Below the pieces are notes generated by a model. It ran no database searches and was not told where the DNA came from. It saw nothing but the letters and a program-made list of their open reading frames with translations. From Komagataeibacter oboediens (GTDB lineage: Bacteria; Pseudomonadota; Alphaproteobacteria; Acetobacterales; Acetobacteraceae), in NCBI RefSeq assembly GCF_003207815.1, contig NZ_NKTX01000001.1, forward strand, positions 1-64,000: a stretch of DNA of 64,000 nucleotides, written 5' to 3'. Within the stretch, counting starts at the first letter, position 1, and every line of letters starts with the position of its first letter. Made by a program: the position numbers and the translations under genes. Shown here in pieces: positions 25,316 through 34,525 of the stretch.

Positions 25316-25981
25316 TCAGTCGGCGGCCAGCGCCAGCGCCTTGCGGTTCATGACCGTGCTGACATGGTCTTCCAGCGCCTCGGCCACCTGGTCGGCATGG
25401 TTGGCGAAGACGTGGTCCGCGCCCTTGAATATGCGGTAGTCCACTGTCACGCCCTTCTGGGTGTTCAGCTTGTCCACCAGCTTGCGCACGGCGGGTTCGG
25501 GCACCAGTTCGTCATTCTCGCCCGCGATCATCAGCCCACCGCACGGGCAGGGGGCAAGAAAGCCGAAATCATAGTGGTTGGCCGGGGGCGCCACACTGAT
25601 CCAGCCCGTGATCTCGGGGCGGCGCATGAGCAGCTGCATGCCGACGAACGCACCGAACGAATAGCCCGCGATCCACAGGCCGCTGGCGTTCGGGTTGACC
25701 ATCTGCATCCAGTCAAGGGCGGCGGCGGCGTCCGAAATCTCGCCAATGCCGCCGTCATAGCGCCCCTGCGAGCGCCCGACCCCACGTGAATTGTAGCGCA
25801 TGACCGAGAAGCCCATTTTCTCGAACGCGCGGTACATCGCATAGGTGATGCGGTTGTTCATGGTTCCGCCATGCAGCGGGTGGGGATGGAGTACCAGCGC
25901 AAGCGGCGCGTTGGGCGCGCTTGAATGATGGTATCGACCTTCCAGACGGCCATCAGGGCCGGCAAACATGACCTCAGGCAT
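25316..25981 (-). CDS. Alpha/beta hydrolase of the short dienelactone hydrolase-like type
   Basis: A 221-residue cytoplasmic hydrolase. The oxyanion region is LVLHPHPLHGGTMNNR. The nucleophile Ser is in AGYSFGAFVGMQ, the acid Asp is in GENDELVPEP and the catalytic His is in GADHVFANHADQ, so the triad is complete. Proteins starting MPEVMFAGPDGRLEGRYH are conserved in alphaproteobacteria and usually annotated only as hydrolases. Substrate is unknown. It heads the leftward run with tyrS and is divergent from the cysteine desulfurase operon across a 575-bp gap. Confidence 0.9.
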   Translation of the reverse strand: MPEVMFAGPDGRLEGRYHHSSAPNAPLALVLHPHPLHGGTMNNRITYAMYRAFEKMGFSVMRYNSRGVGRSQGRYDGGIGEISDAAAALDWMQMVNPNASGLWIAGYSFGAFVGMQLLMRRPEITGWISVAPPANHYDFGFLAPCPCGGLMIAGENDELVPEPAVRKLVDKLNTQKGVTVDYRIFKGADHVFANHADQVAEALEDHVSTVMNRKALALAAD

Positions 25982-26556
25982 AGGTGTCCCGCATTTGCGT
26001 TTTCCCGCGCATTCCAGGCATTGCGGCAGGAAATGTTGCTGTTGCAGCCCGCCCGACCGGCGATGCCCCGTCAGGTCGGCAGGCAGAGAAAATGCTGTCT
26101 TTCGGTGTCAACTGTGCCGGAAGCTGGAATACACCGTGTATTCACCCGCTGGCGGTCACACGAAAAACAGAATTGATCCGGTCTGGTATGTCAGGCCGAA
26201 AGTATACCAACCCGCCTGATAATGGGCCTGTTGCCTACCGGACAAAAGTGCGTCTTCGGCAGGCGTGCCCTGCGCGGGGGGCAGATATGGTCATGCATCG
26301 TGTCCACCCGGCATGGGGATCAGGCTTTTTTCGGTGGCGGGCCGGGTGTGTCGTATCGGTTTGCTCTCCTTGCCATGCCCGGATGGCGGGCGGGCGACAT
26401 TGAGGCAGCGGTATGGAAATGGTGTGTGCACCAGCCATAACACGTTGCAATAAATATTATGTTGCGCTGCCTTATAGCGGTGTGGATTCACAAAATGCCA
26501 GATAAATCGTAATCCATGTCGCAAAACGACTTGGCGTAACCATATGGCTGGATAGC
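25982..26556. other. Divergent intergenic region; no gene seen
   Basis: This 575-bp gap separates the leftward hydrolase and the rightward cysteine desulfurase operon and must hold both promoters. The right end is AT-richer than its surroundings (26440-26530, including AATAAATATTATG), which is where a promoter for the desulfurase operon would be expected. I see no convincing consensus pair and no clear IscR-type site. Short frames of 60-140 codons on both strands lack family resemblance and normal codon bias. Confidence 0.5.
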
Positions 26557-27693
26557 ATGAACACCCGACGCGACAGTTTTAGCTACCTCGACGCGAATGC
26601 GTCCGAACCCGTCCGGCCCGAGGCTCTGGCCGCCATGGTTGCGGCGGCGGACGTAGTGGGGAATCCCGCATCCGTTCACCGTGCGGGGCGTGCCGCGCGT
26701 GCCGTTCTGGAAACCGCGCGCGAGGGGCTGGCCGCCCTGTTCGGGGTGATGGCGGAAAACTGTGTCCTGACATCGGGCGGGACAGAGGCGAACGTGCTGG
26801 CCATTACCGGTCAGGCCCATGGCAGGCGGGTGCTGGTGGGGGCCAGCGAACATGACGCGGTCAGGGCGGCGGCACGGGCGCAGGTGGTGCCCGTTGGTCG
26901 CGATGGTGTGCTGGATACCGGCGCGCTGGAACGCATGCTGGCAGCCGATGGCGGCACGCCAGCGCTGGTCTGTGTCATGCTGGCCAATAACGAAACCGGT
27001 GTCATCAATCCCGTACGCGACATTGCTGCGCTGTGCCATGCCCATGGTGCGCTGGTGCATGTGGATGCGGTGCAGGCAGCGGGTCGCATTCCCTTCACCA
27101 TGGATGGGCTGGGGGCGGACAGTATCGCCATTTCAGGCCATAAATTTGGCGGTCCGAAGGGGGCTGGTGCGCTGCTGCTGGCGGGTGCGCGGTTCCACGC
27201 CATCACCCCGCTGCTGGCAGGTGGGGGGCAGGAACAGGGTCGGCGTGGCGGCACGCCCGCGCTGCCCGCCATTGCCGGCATGACGGCTGCCGCCACGGTG
27301 GCGGTGGCGGATATGGCGCAGCAGGCCACCCGGCTGGCCGCATTGCGCGACCGGATCGAGGCGGCGGCGGTGGCGGCGGGTGCGCAGGTCTGCGGCGCGG
27401 ATGCCCCGCGCCTGGCCAATACGAGCAGCCTGCTGCTGTCCGGACGGCGGGCGCAGACGCAGCTGATCGCGCTGGACATGGCGGGGTGCTGCGTTTCGGC
27501 CGGGTCAGCCTGCTCATCGGGCAAGGTCACGCGTTCGCACGTGCTGGACGCCATGGGATTTGGGGAGGACGCGGGCTGCGCCATCCGTGTGTCCCTGCCA
27601 TGGTCGGTGACACAGGCGCAGGTCGATGGCTTCATAGCGGCCTACACGGCCATGGCCGGGCGCCTGCCCGCGGTGCAGGCAGGTGCGGCATGA
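26557..27693 (+). CDS. Cysteine desulfurase (NifS/IscS type), first of a tandem pair
   Basis: A 378-residue fold-type I PLP enzyme that removes sulfur from cysteine to form an enzyme persulfide. Key residues are present: the PLP-stacking His in GASEHDAVRAA, Asn in MLANNETGVINP, Asp in VHVDAVQAAGR, the PLP Lys in SGHKFGGPKGAGALLL and the catalytic Cys in SAGSACSSGKV. It is therefore probably active. The N-terminus (YLDANASEPVRPEAL) differs slightly from the usual YLDxxATTP. The second desulfurase overlaps its stop in ATGA form. Which scaffold or acceptor it serves cannot be told. Confidence 0.92.
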   Translation: MNTRRDSFSYLDANASEPVRPEALAAMVAAADVVGNPASVHRAGRAARAVLETAREGLAALFGVMAENCVLTSGGTEANVLAITGQAHGRRVLVGASEHDAVRAAARAQVVPVGRDGVLDTGALERMLAADGGTPALVCVMLANNETGVINPVRDIAALCHAHGALVHVDAVQAAGRIPFTMDGLGADSIAISGHKFGGPKGAGALLLAGARFHAITPLLAGGGQEQGRRGGTPALPAIAGMTAAATVAVADMAQQATRLAALRDRIEAAAVAAGAQVCGADAPRLANTSSLLLSGRRAQTQLIALDMAGCCVSAGSACSSGKVTRSHVLDAMGFGEDAGCAIRVSLPWSVTQAQVDGFIAAYTAMAGRLPAVQAGAA

Positions 27694-28871
27694 ATGCGTA
27701 TCCTGACCTGATCTACCTTGACTATCAGGCCACCACGCCATGCGATCCCCGCGTAATGGCGGAAATGATGCCGTGGTTTACCGAAAGCTTCGCCAATCCC
27801 CACAGCCTGGACCATGCGGCGGGGCGCGCGGCCCATGACGCGGTGGAACAGGCCCGGGCCGACGTTGCGGCGATACTGGGGGCAGACGCGCGTGAGATCG
27901 TGCTGACCTCCGGTGCGACGGAAGCCAACAACATCGCCATCAAGGGCGCGGTGCGTCACCTGCTGGAGCGTGGCGATCCGCGCAGGCGTGTCATCACGCT
28001 GGCGACCGAACATAAATGCGTGCTGGAATCGGTGCGTGACCTGGGCCGTGAGGGGTGCGAGCCGGTGATCCTGCCGGTCCGGCCAGACGGCACGCTGGAC
28101 CCGGCCGTGCTGGAGGAGGCGCTGCGTGTCCCGACGCTGCTGGTCAGCATCATGGCAGCCAATAACGAAACCGGGGTGATGCAAGATCTCGCGCACCTCG
28201 CCCCGCTGGTCCGCAAGGCGGGCGCCCTGCTGCACAGCGACCTGGCGCAGGCCGTGGGCAAGGTGGACGTGGACGTGCGGGCATGGGATCTCGACCTTGC
28301 ATCCGTGTCGGGGCACAAGCTGTATGGCCCCAAGGGGGTGGGCGCACTGTTCGTGCGCCGCAGGCCGCGCGTGCGGCTGGCTCCGCTGTTTTCAGGCGGC
28401 GGGCAGGAACGCGGTCTGCGGTCGGGTACGCTGCCTGCCCCGCTGGTGATCGGATTCGGGGCCGCGTGCCGGATCGCACGCAGCGAAGGGGCGGCGGAGC
28501 GCGCGCGGCTGGCGGGCCTGCGGGACCGGTTTCTGGCGGCGCTGCGGGCGGGATGTGAGGGCGTGCATGTCCATGGCAGCATGTCGGGACGGCTGGCGGG
28601 CAACCTCAACCTGCGCTTTGACGGGGTGCGGGCGCTGGACCTTCTGCGGGCTGCGCCGCAGCTGTGCCTGTCCACCGGGTCGGCCTGTTCCTCGGCCGAG
28701 GTGACGCCATCCTATGTGCTGACGGCCATGGGGCTGGACGGTGTTCAGGCCGCCGGAGGCTTGCGTCTGGCCGTCGGACGCTATACCTCAGCCGCCGATG
28801 TGGATCGCGCGGCGGCAATCATGTGTCAGGCTGTGGCACGGTGCCGCGCGACAGGCAGTTCTTCGCCATAG
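27690..28871 (+). CDS. iscS: Cysteine desulfurase IscS-like, second of a tandem pair
   Basis: From ATG 27690 the protein has 393 residues, and its start overlaps the previous stop (ATGA). The N-terminus [20 protein letters not shown] is classic IscS. PLP and catalytic residues are present: [41 protein letters not shown] and the sulfur-carrying Cys in [11 protein letters not shown]. It is closer to housekeeping IscS than the first copy. The ferredoxin gene follows 32 bp later and mnmA after that, so it probably feeds Fe-S assembly and tRNA thiolation. The iscS symbol is by resemblance. Confidence 0.92.
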   Translation: MNAYPDLIYLDYQATTPCDPRVMAEMMPWFTESFANPHSLDHAAGRAAHDAVEQARADVAAILGADAREIVLTSGATEANNIAIKGAVRHLLERGDPRRRVITLATEHKCVLESVRDLGREGCEPVILPVRPDGTLDPAVLEEALRVPTLLVSIMAANNETGVMQDLAHLAPLVRKAGALLHSDLAQAVGKVDVDVRAWDLDLASVSGHKLYGPKGVGALFVRRRPRVRLAPLFSGGGQERGLRSGTLPAPLVIGFGAACRIARSEGAAERARLAGLRDRFLAALRAGCEGVHVHGSMSGRLAGNLNLRFDGVRALDLLRAAPQLCLSTGSACSSAEVTPSYVLTAMGLDGVQAAGGLRLAVGRYTSAADVDRAAAIMCQAVARCRATGSSSP

Positions 28872-28903
28872 ATCGGGCGAATGGTAGCAGGCAGGATGGA
28901 AAG

Positions 28904-29218
28904 ATGGCGCATATAGTATTCATCGAGCGTGACGGCACCCGCCGTGAAGTTGCGGCCCCGCTGGGCCTGTCAGTTCTGGAAATCGCCCACAAGAACGGGA
29001 TCGACCTGGAAGGCGCGTGCGAGGGCTCGCTGGCCTGCGCCACCTGCCACGTGGTGGTCGACCCCGAATGGGCGCCGAAGCTGACGCCACCGACCGAGGA
29101 CGAGGAAGACATGCTCGACCTTGCCTTCGGTCTGGAAAAAACGTCCCGTCTGGGCTGCCAGATCGTGATGACCGAGGCACTGGACGGTCTGGTGGTGCGT
29201 CTGCCGCGCACGTCCTGA
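28904..29218 (+). CDS. fdx: ISC-type [2Fe-2S] ferredoxin
   Basis: A 104-residue adrenodoxin-like ferredoxin from ATG 28904, with GGAAAG just upstream as ribosome binding site. Cluster cysteines are in [16 protein letters not shown] (C-x5-C-x2-C), with the fourth in [10 protein letters not shown]. The segment [12 protein letters not shown] is the acidic partner-binding helix of ISC ferredoxins. It donates electrons during Fe-S cluster assembly. Position directly behind two cysteine desulfurases fits that role. No iscU, iscA or hscAB is nearby. Confidence 0.93.
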   Translation: MAHIVFIERDGTRREVAAPLGLSVLEIAHKNGIDLEGACEGSLACATCHVVVDPEWAPKLTPPTEDEEDMLDLAFGLEKTSRLGCQIVMTEALDGLVVRLPRTS

Positions 29219-29336
29219 CCGGCGCCTGTTATACACCGCGCGGAATGATACGCGCGCAACATGATGTTTGACGTGCGATGCCCGGGGGCGGATAGTCCTG
29301 CGGGCATTGCCTGTCATCGGGAAGTGGAACCAAGCC

Positions 29337-30446
29337 ATGCGCATTCTTGTGGCCATGTCCGGCGGGGTGGACAGTTCCGTCGTTGCCGCCCGTCTGGTGG
29401 ACGAGGGGCACGAGGTGATCGGCGCGACCCTCCAGCTCTATGACTCACGCGAGAGTACGAAAAAGGGCGCGTGCTGCGCGGGCCGTGACATTCATGACGC
29501 CCGTCGCGTGGCCGACAGGCTGGGCATTCCCCATTACGTCATCGATGCCGAACGCCGTTTCCATGACAGCGTGATCGGCACGTTCGCCGATGCGTATGCC
29601 GCGGGCGAAACCCCGGTGCCCTGCGTTGCGTGCAATCAGGGCGTGAAGTTTACCGACCTGCTGGGCATGGCCCGTGACCTTGGGGTGGACGCCATGGCGA
29701 CCGGCCATTACGTCCGCCGCGTGGATGGCCCGGATGGCGTGGAAATGCACCGCCCCGTGGATGCGGGGCGTGACCAGTCATGGTTTCTGTTCGCCACTAC
29801 GCGCGACCAGCTTGATTTCCTGCGCTTTCCGCTGGGCGACATGCCGGACAAGGCCGCCGTGCGGGCGGAAGCGGAACGTTTTGGCCTGGCGGTTGCGGGC
29901 AAGCCCGACAGTCAGGACCTGTGTTTCGTGACCGACGGCTCCTATGCCGGGCTGGTGGAAAAACTGCGGCCCGATGTGACGGGGGCGGGCGAAATCGTGG
30001 ACCGGTCCGGTCATGTGGTGGGCCAGCATGAAGGTGTGACCCGCTACACCGTGGGGCAGAGCAAACGGCTGGGCAATGCCGCGATGCAGCATGGCGAACG
30101 CCAGATGGTGGTCGGCATCGAACCAGCCAGCAAACGTGTGGTGATCGGCCCGCGCGCGCAGGCCGTGGCCCGTACGCTCATGCTGCGCAACATGAACTGG
30201 CTGGTGCCTCCGCCGGGGCCGGAGGGCCTGCGGTGTGCCGTGCAGATCCGTGCGCGTGAAGCCGCCCGGCCCGCCACGGTCTGGCAGGCCCCGGATAATG
30301 GCGCGCGGGTGGAACTGGATGAAGGTGCGGTGCCCGCACCGGGGCAGGCCTGCGTGATGTATGATGGCACGCGGGTGCTGGGCGGTGGCTTTATCCGCCG
30401 GGTGGACGCGGTTCAGGCCGGAAGCGAAGGAAAGGCGGCATCATGA
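29337..30446 (+). CDS. mnmA: tRNA-specific 2-thiouridylase MnmA
   Basis: A 369-residue enzyme that puts sulfur on U34 of tRNA-Lys, -Glu and -Gln. The start is ATG 29337 (MRILVAMSGGVDSSVVAARL), which opens directly with the PP-loop. The nucleophile Cys is in PCVACNQGVKFTDLL and the second catalytic Cys is in SQDLCFVTDG. The C-terminal beta-barrel is complete. MnmA needs sulfur relayed from a cysteine desulfurase, so its place behind two desulfurases is meaningful. The GST gene overlaps its stop (ATGA). Confidence 0.96.
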   Translation: MRILVAMSGGVDSSVVAARLVDEGHEVIGATLQLYDSRESTKKGACCAGRDIHDARRVADRLGIPHYVIDAERRFHDSVIGTFADAYAAGETPVPCVACNQGVKFTDLLGMARDLGVDAMATGHYVRRVDGPDGVEMHRPVDAGRDQSWFLFATTRDQLDFLRFPLGDMPDKAAVRAEAERFGLAVAGKPDSQDLCFVTDGSYAGLVEKLRPDVTGAGEIVDRSGHVVGQHEGVTRYTVGQSKRLGNAAMQHGERQMVVGIEPASKRVVIGPRAQAVARTLMLRNMNWLVPPPGPEGLRCAVQIRAREAARPATVWQAPDNGARVELDEGAVPAPGQACVMYDGTRVLGGGFIRRVDAVQAGSEGKAAS

Positions 30447-31111
30447 GTGACGGGATTCTGGTCATTGGCACGCGGCGGTATTCGTCATGGTCGCTGCGCG
30501 GGTGGCTGGCTGTGCGGCTGGCCGGGCTGGATGTGCGCGAACAGGTGATTCCGCTGGCGGATAATGGGGAAACGCCCGCCATCCGAACCATTTCGCCCAA
30601 TGGCAAGGTGCCTTATCTGGAACATAAGAACATCGCGGTGTGGGAAAGCATCGCCATATGCGAATACTGTGCCGAACAGGCCCCCGGCCTGTGGCCGCAG
30701 GATGCGCGGCAGCGGGCATACGCGCGCAGCATCTCGGCAGAAATGCATGCAGGATTCCGGGCAGTGCGGCAGGCCATGCCCATGAACCTCGGGCGGGACA
30801 GCCGCCCGCTCGCGGCGGGCACCACGCCGGATATTGATGCGGACATCGCCCGTATCGACGCCATCTGGACCGAAGCCCGGCTGGATTTCGGCAAGGGGGG
30901 CGCGTTCCTGTTCGGGGCGACATTCGGCATGGCGGACGCCATGTTCGCACCGATCGTCGCGCGTTTCCTGTCCTATGGCATCAACCCGTCACCGGAATCG
31001 CGGGCTTACATGATGGCCGTGCGCGCCCATCCGCTGGTTGATGACTGGTACCAGCAGGCCGCACAGGAACCCGCCGAATGGCGGCAGTCCCGTTTCGAGG
31101 ACATCGCCTGA
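30443..31111 (+). CDS. Glutathione S-transferase family protein
   Basis: A 222-residue GST. The N-terminal thioredoxin-like domain starts ILVIGTRRYSSWSLRGWLAV, with the GST cis-Pro and glutathione-binding block NGKVPYLEHKNIAVWESIAICEY. An all-helical C-terminal domain follows (FLFGATFGMADAMFAPIVARF). The SSWSLR motif puts a serine at the catalytic position, like the zeta/beta-type bacterial enzymes. It is coupled to mnmA by ATGA overlap, but no functional link between them is evident. Substrate unknown. Confidence 0.9.
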   Translation: MSDGILVIGTRRYSSWSLRGWLAVRLAGLDVREQVIPLADNGETPAIRTISPNGKVPYLEHKNIAVWESIAICEYCAEQAPGLWPQDARQRAYARSISAEMHAGFRAVRQAMPMNLGRDSRPLAAGTTPDIDADIARIDAIWTEARLDFGKGGAFLFGATFGMADAMFAPIVARFLSYGINPSPESRAYMMAVRAHPLVDDWYQQAAQEPAEWRQSRFEDIA

Positions 31112-31127
31112 GACCCCGCCCGTGATC

Positions 31128-32225
31128 ATGCCATGGCGCGTGGCCGTGGTCCTGCCCGCGCGTGAGGGGTTTTCCCCCGGTGCCGTGGGGGCGATCGGCC
31201 TTCAGGTTGCGGCTCTTGCAGGGCCACAGGATGTCATCATCGGGCCACCGCTGGCAGGACCGTCCCTGCTGCCGGGCCATGATTACCGCGCCGTGCAGCC
31301 CGGCCTGTGGCCACCGGGCAGGCGTAGCGTGCGGTACGCCGCCGCCGTGCTGCGCGCGGTGGCCGAAAGTGGCGCGGCGGTGGTGGAAGTCCACAACCGC
31401 CCCGATACCGCCCATTATATTGCCCGCCACCGCCCCGGACAGCGCGTGCTGCTGGTGCTGCATAACGACCCGCAGGGCATGCGGGATGCGGAAACCCCGG
31501 CCCAGCGGCGCAGTCTGCTGCGGCTTATGGACGTAGCCTGCGTGTCGGGCTGGTTGCGGCAGCGGTTCCTTGATGGCCTGCCCGATACCTGTGCGCGGCA
31601 TGTGGGGCTGTCGCCCAATGGCGTGGCGTTGCCAGCAGCTGTTCCCCCCATGGCGCAGCGTGCCCGCCGCGTGCTGTTTGCCGGGCGCATCGTTGCGGAC
31701 AAGGGGGCCGACCTGTTTGTCGCGGCCTGCGCACGGCTTGCGCAGATCCATCCCGACTGGAATTCCTGTATGATCGGCGCCGACCGCTTCCGGGCCGATG
31801 CGCCTGTGACCCCGTTCGTCTCCGACCTCCTGCCCAGCGCTGCGGCGGCGGGGGTGGAGATGGCCGGATACAGGCCACATGCACAGGTGCTGGCCGCCAT
31901 GGCGCAGGCATCCATCGTGGTCGTGCCCAGCCGCTGGCCCGAACCGTTCGGCATGACCGCGCTGGAAGCCATGGCCGCGGGTGCCGCCCTGATCGCGGCC
32001 CCCGCGGGCGGATTGCCGGAAGTGGTGGGCAATGGCGGCCTGCTGTGTGCACCCGATCCCGCGGCGGGGCTGGCACAGGCCATTGCCGGACTGATGGACG
32101 ACCTGCCCGCGCGTGATGCCCTTGCCGCGCGCGGGCGCGCACAGGCCGCGCGTTTCAGTATTGATCATGCCCGCGCCTGTCGCGCGGCAATGCGTGATGC
32201 AGCCCTGCACCGGGGCGGGGCCTGA
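31128..32225 (+). CDS. GT4-family glycosyltransferase
   Basis: A 365-residue GT-B protein. The preferred start is ATG 31128 (MPWRVAVVLPAREGFSPGAV); a GTG six bases earlier is possible. The donor domain holds RRVLFAGRIVADKGADLFVAA and the EX7E motif in WPEPFGMTALEAMAAGAALIAAP, followed by GGLPEVVGNGGLL. It resembles glycosyltransferases acting on LPS core or capsule. It lies 16 bp after the GST gene and is the third glycosyltransferase-type gene in the window. Sugar and acceptor unknown. Confidence 0.88.
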   Translation: MPWRVAVVLPAREGFSPGAVGAIGLQVAALAGPQDVIIGPPLAGPSLLPGHDYRAVQPGLWPPGRRSVRYAAAVLRAVAESGAAVVEVHNRPDTAHYIARHRPGQRVLLVLHNDPQGMRDAETPAQRRSLLRLMDVACVSGWLRQRFLDGLPDTCARHVGLSPNGVALPAAVPPMAQRARRVLFAGRIVADKGADLFVAACARLAQIHPDWNSCMIGADRFRADAPVTPFVSDLLPSAAAAGVEMAGYRPHAQVLAAMAQASIVVVPSRWPEPFGMTALEAMAAGAALIAAPAGGLPEVVGNGGLLCAPDPAAGLAQAIAGLMDDLPARDALAARGRAQAARFSIDHARACRAAMRDAALHRGGA

Positions 32226-32346
32226 CCGCCTTTTCCGTTTTTCTGTGCTGACGGGTATGGGACAGGTCGACCCATGGCCCTATATCTGGGCAGACAAGGC
32301 TTAACGCCACGTATGATGCAGGCAATTTGAAAAGACCGGAGGCCAT

Positions 32347-33348
32347 ATGTCCGATACCGTTCAGGCGTCGCCCGACGCCGCAGCCCAGAATGCCCTTGTA
32401 CCGGTGACGGTGCTGACGGGATTCCTCGGCGCGGGCAAGACGACGCTGCTCAACCATATCCTCACGGCGCAGCATGGCCGCAAATACGCGGTGGTGGTGA
32501 ATGAGTTCGGTGAACTCGGCGTGGACAACGACCTCGTGGTGGATGCCGACGAGGAAGTGTTCGAGATGAACAACGGCTGCATCTGCTGCACCGTGCGCGG
32601 CGACCTGATCCGCATCCTCGGCAACCTCATGAAACGCCGGGCGAAGTTTGACGGCATCATTGTCGAGACAACCGGCCTGGCTGATCCCGCCCCGGTCGCA
32701 CAGACCTTTTTTGTCGATGAGGACGTGCGTGGCAAGACCCGTCTGGATGCCGTGGTCACGGTGGTCGATGCCTATAATGTCATCCAGACGCTGGATGAAA
32801 GCCCCGAGGCAGTGAACCAGATCGCGTTTGCCGATGTCATCATCCTCAACAAGACCGACCTTGTGGATGAAGTCGCGCTGGCTACCATCGAATCGCGCAT
32901 CCGTTCCATCAACGCCGTGGCCCGCATCCACCGTGCGCAGCGTGGCGACGTGCCACTGTCCGATGTGCTGGATCAGGGCGGGTTCGACCTGCAGCGCGCG
33001 CTGGAACACGCGCCGCATTTCCTTGAGGACACCAGCCATTCCCACGAAGCGGACGTGACCTCCCTGTCCTATGAAGTGGAGGAACCGCTGGACGCGGCCA
33101 AGTTCCAGGCATGGATCGGCGCGGTGCTGCAGGAACAGGGTGCTGATATCCTGCGCGCCAAGGGGATCCTGAACTATGCTGGCGAAGACCAGCGCTTCGC
33201 CTTTCAGGCCGTGCACATGATGGCCGATGGCGGCTTCATCGGTCCGTGGAAGGAAGGCGAGCCGCGCGTTTCGCGCCTTGTCTTCATTGGTCGTAACCTC
33301 AACCGTCCGCAGCTTCGTCGCGGTTTTGAAAGCTGCCGTGCGAAATGA
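32347..33348 (+). CDS. COG0523 (CobW/ZNG1-like) GTP-binding metallochaperone
   Basis: A 333-residue P-loop GTPase. Walker A is TGFLGAGKTTLLNHIL, the metal-binding CxCC motif is NNGCICCTVRGDLI, the Walker B-like segment is IVETTGLADPAP and the guanine motif is ILNKTDLVDE. The C-terminal CobW_C domain (LRAKGILNYAGEDQRFAFQAVH) is complete. COG0523 proteins deliver metals, often zinc, to client enzymes. A strong ribosome binding site (CCGGAGGCC) precedes ATG 32347. No cobalamin genes are nearby, arguing against a CobW role. The WD40 gene overlaps its stop (ATGA). No Zur box was recognised upstream. Confidence 0.93.
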   Translation: MSDTVQASPDAAAQNALVPVTVLTGFLGAGKTTLLNHILTAQHGRKYAVVVNEFGELGVDNDLVVDADEEVFEMNNGCICCTVRGDLIRILGNLMKRRAKFDGIIVETTGLADPAPVAQTFFVDEDVRGKTRLDAVVTVVDAYNVIQTLDESPEAVNQIAFADVIILNKTDLVDEVALATIESRIRSINAVARIHRAQRGDVPLSDVLDQGGFDLQRALEHAPHFLEDTSHSHEADVTSLSYEVEEPLDAAKFQAWIGAVLQEQGADILRAKGILNYAGEDQRFAFQAVHMMADGGFIGPWKEGEPRVSRLVFIGRNLNRPQLRRGFESCRAK

Positions 33349-34409
33349 GCGATACCGTGAACGATACCATCCCGCCTACCGGCCTGCTTGAACGCCGTGG
33401 GGCCATGCGCCAGCTTGAAGGCCAGATCACCGGCTGCACCGTCTCACGCGACAGCCAGCAGGTGGCCTTCGTCACGGGTGAAGGCGACATCATGGTGGCG
33501 GACCGTACCGACTGGGGCCAGTCGGATGCATGGACCGTCACGACCGTGCATGACGGCACGATCCTTGCCATCGCGCCCGACGCCGGCCCCACCGGCTTCC
33601 TGACGGGTGGCGATGACAGCGCCCTGCGTCGCATTGCGGCCGATGGCAGCGTAAGTGACCTTGTGAAAGGCCGCCGCTGGATCGAACACGTCACGACATG
33701 GAGCAGCGGCAAAGGCGGCGTGATCGCCTTTGCATCGGGCAGGCAGGTCGAACTGCGCGATGCGGACGGGCAAACGACGCTGAAGGTGCTGGATCACCCG
33801 TCCACTGTCAGTGGCATCGTGTTTGACGCCAAGGGCAAGCGCATCGCGGCCTCGCACTACAATGGCGCGTCGATGTGGTTCGTGCAGGCGAAGGTGGATA
33901 CCGTGCGTCCCCTGGAATGGAAGGGCAGCCATATCGGCATCGCCATCCACCCGGCAGGCGAGGCACTGGTGACCTCCATGCAGGAATCGGAACTGCATGG
34001 CTGGCGTTTGGCGGACGGGCACAACATGCGCATGAGCGGGTATCCGTCCAAGGTGCAGTCCATGGCCTTTACCCGGAATGGCAAATGGCTGGTGACCAGC
34101 GGGGCGGACACCATCGTGATGTGGCCGTTCTTTGGCGGGGGGCCGATGGGCAAGCCCCCGGCGGAGGCCGGGGGGCTGCCGGGCGTGATGTGCACCCGCG
34201 TTGCCTGCCATCCCGTTCATGACATCGTGGCGGCAGGGTTTGCCGACGGGTCGGTGCTGATGGCCGATACCGGGGCACAGCGTATCCTGCCGGTATGCAT
34301 TGGGGGATCCGGTCCGGTGACGGCGCTGGAATTCAGTCCCGATGGCTGTTGCCTTGCCTTTGGTTCGGAAGATGGCCGCGCCTGCGTGGTGGATCTGAGC
34401 GCCAAATAA
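33345..34409 (+). CDS. WD40-repeat beta-propeller protein coupled to the COG0523 GTPase
   Basis: A 354-residue protein made of WD40-like blades. Repeating units include GCTVSRDSQQVAFVTGEGD, DGTILAIAPDAGPTGFLTGG, STVSGIVFDAKGKRIAASH, HIGIAIHPAGEALVTSM, KVQSMAFTRNGKWLVTSG and PVTALEFSPDGCCLAFGSED. Seven blades fit the length. No signal peptide is seen, so it should be a cytoplasmic interaction scaffold. The start overlaps the GTPase stop in ATGA form, so the two are probably made together and may interact. The client is unknown. Repeat copy D follows the stop. Confidence 0.9.
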   Translation: MSDTVNDTIPPTGLLERRGAMRQLEGQITGCTVSRDSQQVAFVTGEGDIMVADRTDWGQSDAWTVTTVHDGTILAIAPDAGPTGFLTGGDDSALRRIAADGSVSDLVKGRRWIEHVTTWSSGKGGVIAFASGRQVELRDADGQTTLKVLDHPSTVSGIVFDAKGKRIAASHYNGASMWFVQAKVDTVRPLEWKGSHIGIAIHPAGEALVTSMQESELHGWRLADGHNMRMSGYPSKVQSMAFTRNGKWLVTSGADTIVMWPFFGGGPMGKPPAEAGGLPGVMCTRVACHPVHDIVAAGFADGSVLMADTGAQRILPVCIGGSGPVTALEFSPDGCCLAFGSEDGRACVVDLSAK

Positions 34410-34430
34410 GCCGGATAATGAGTAAAGGAA

Positions 34431-34507
34431 GTTTTTGGGTGCCGCCTTTTTTCAAAAGGCGGCGTCTTCCAGAAGCTTTCTGAAGAATGCTTCGCCAAAA
34501 ACTTTTG
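34431..34507. repeat. Dispersed palindromic repeat, copy D (inverted orientation)
   Basis: Lies between the WD40 stop and the next glycosyltransferase. It reads GTTTTTGGGTGCCGCC, a hairpin GCCGCCTTTT(ttc)AAAAGGCGGC, then CTTCCAGAAGCTTTCTGAAG and CTTCGCCAAAAACTTTT. It is the reverse orientation of copies B and E: the hairpin comes first and the AAGCTT-containing outer arm second. The 3' end of the repeat reaches within 20 bp of the downstream start codon. Confidence 0.8.
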
Positions 34508-34525
34508 CATGAATTGCAGGACGTT

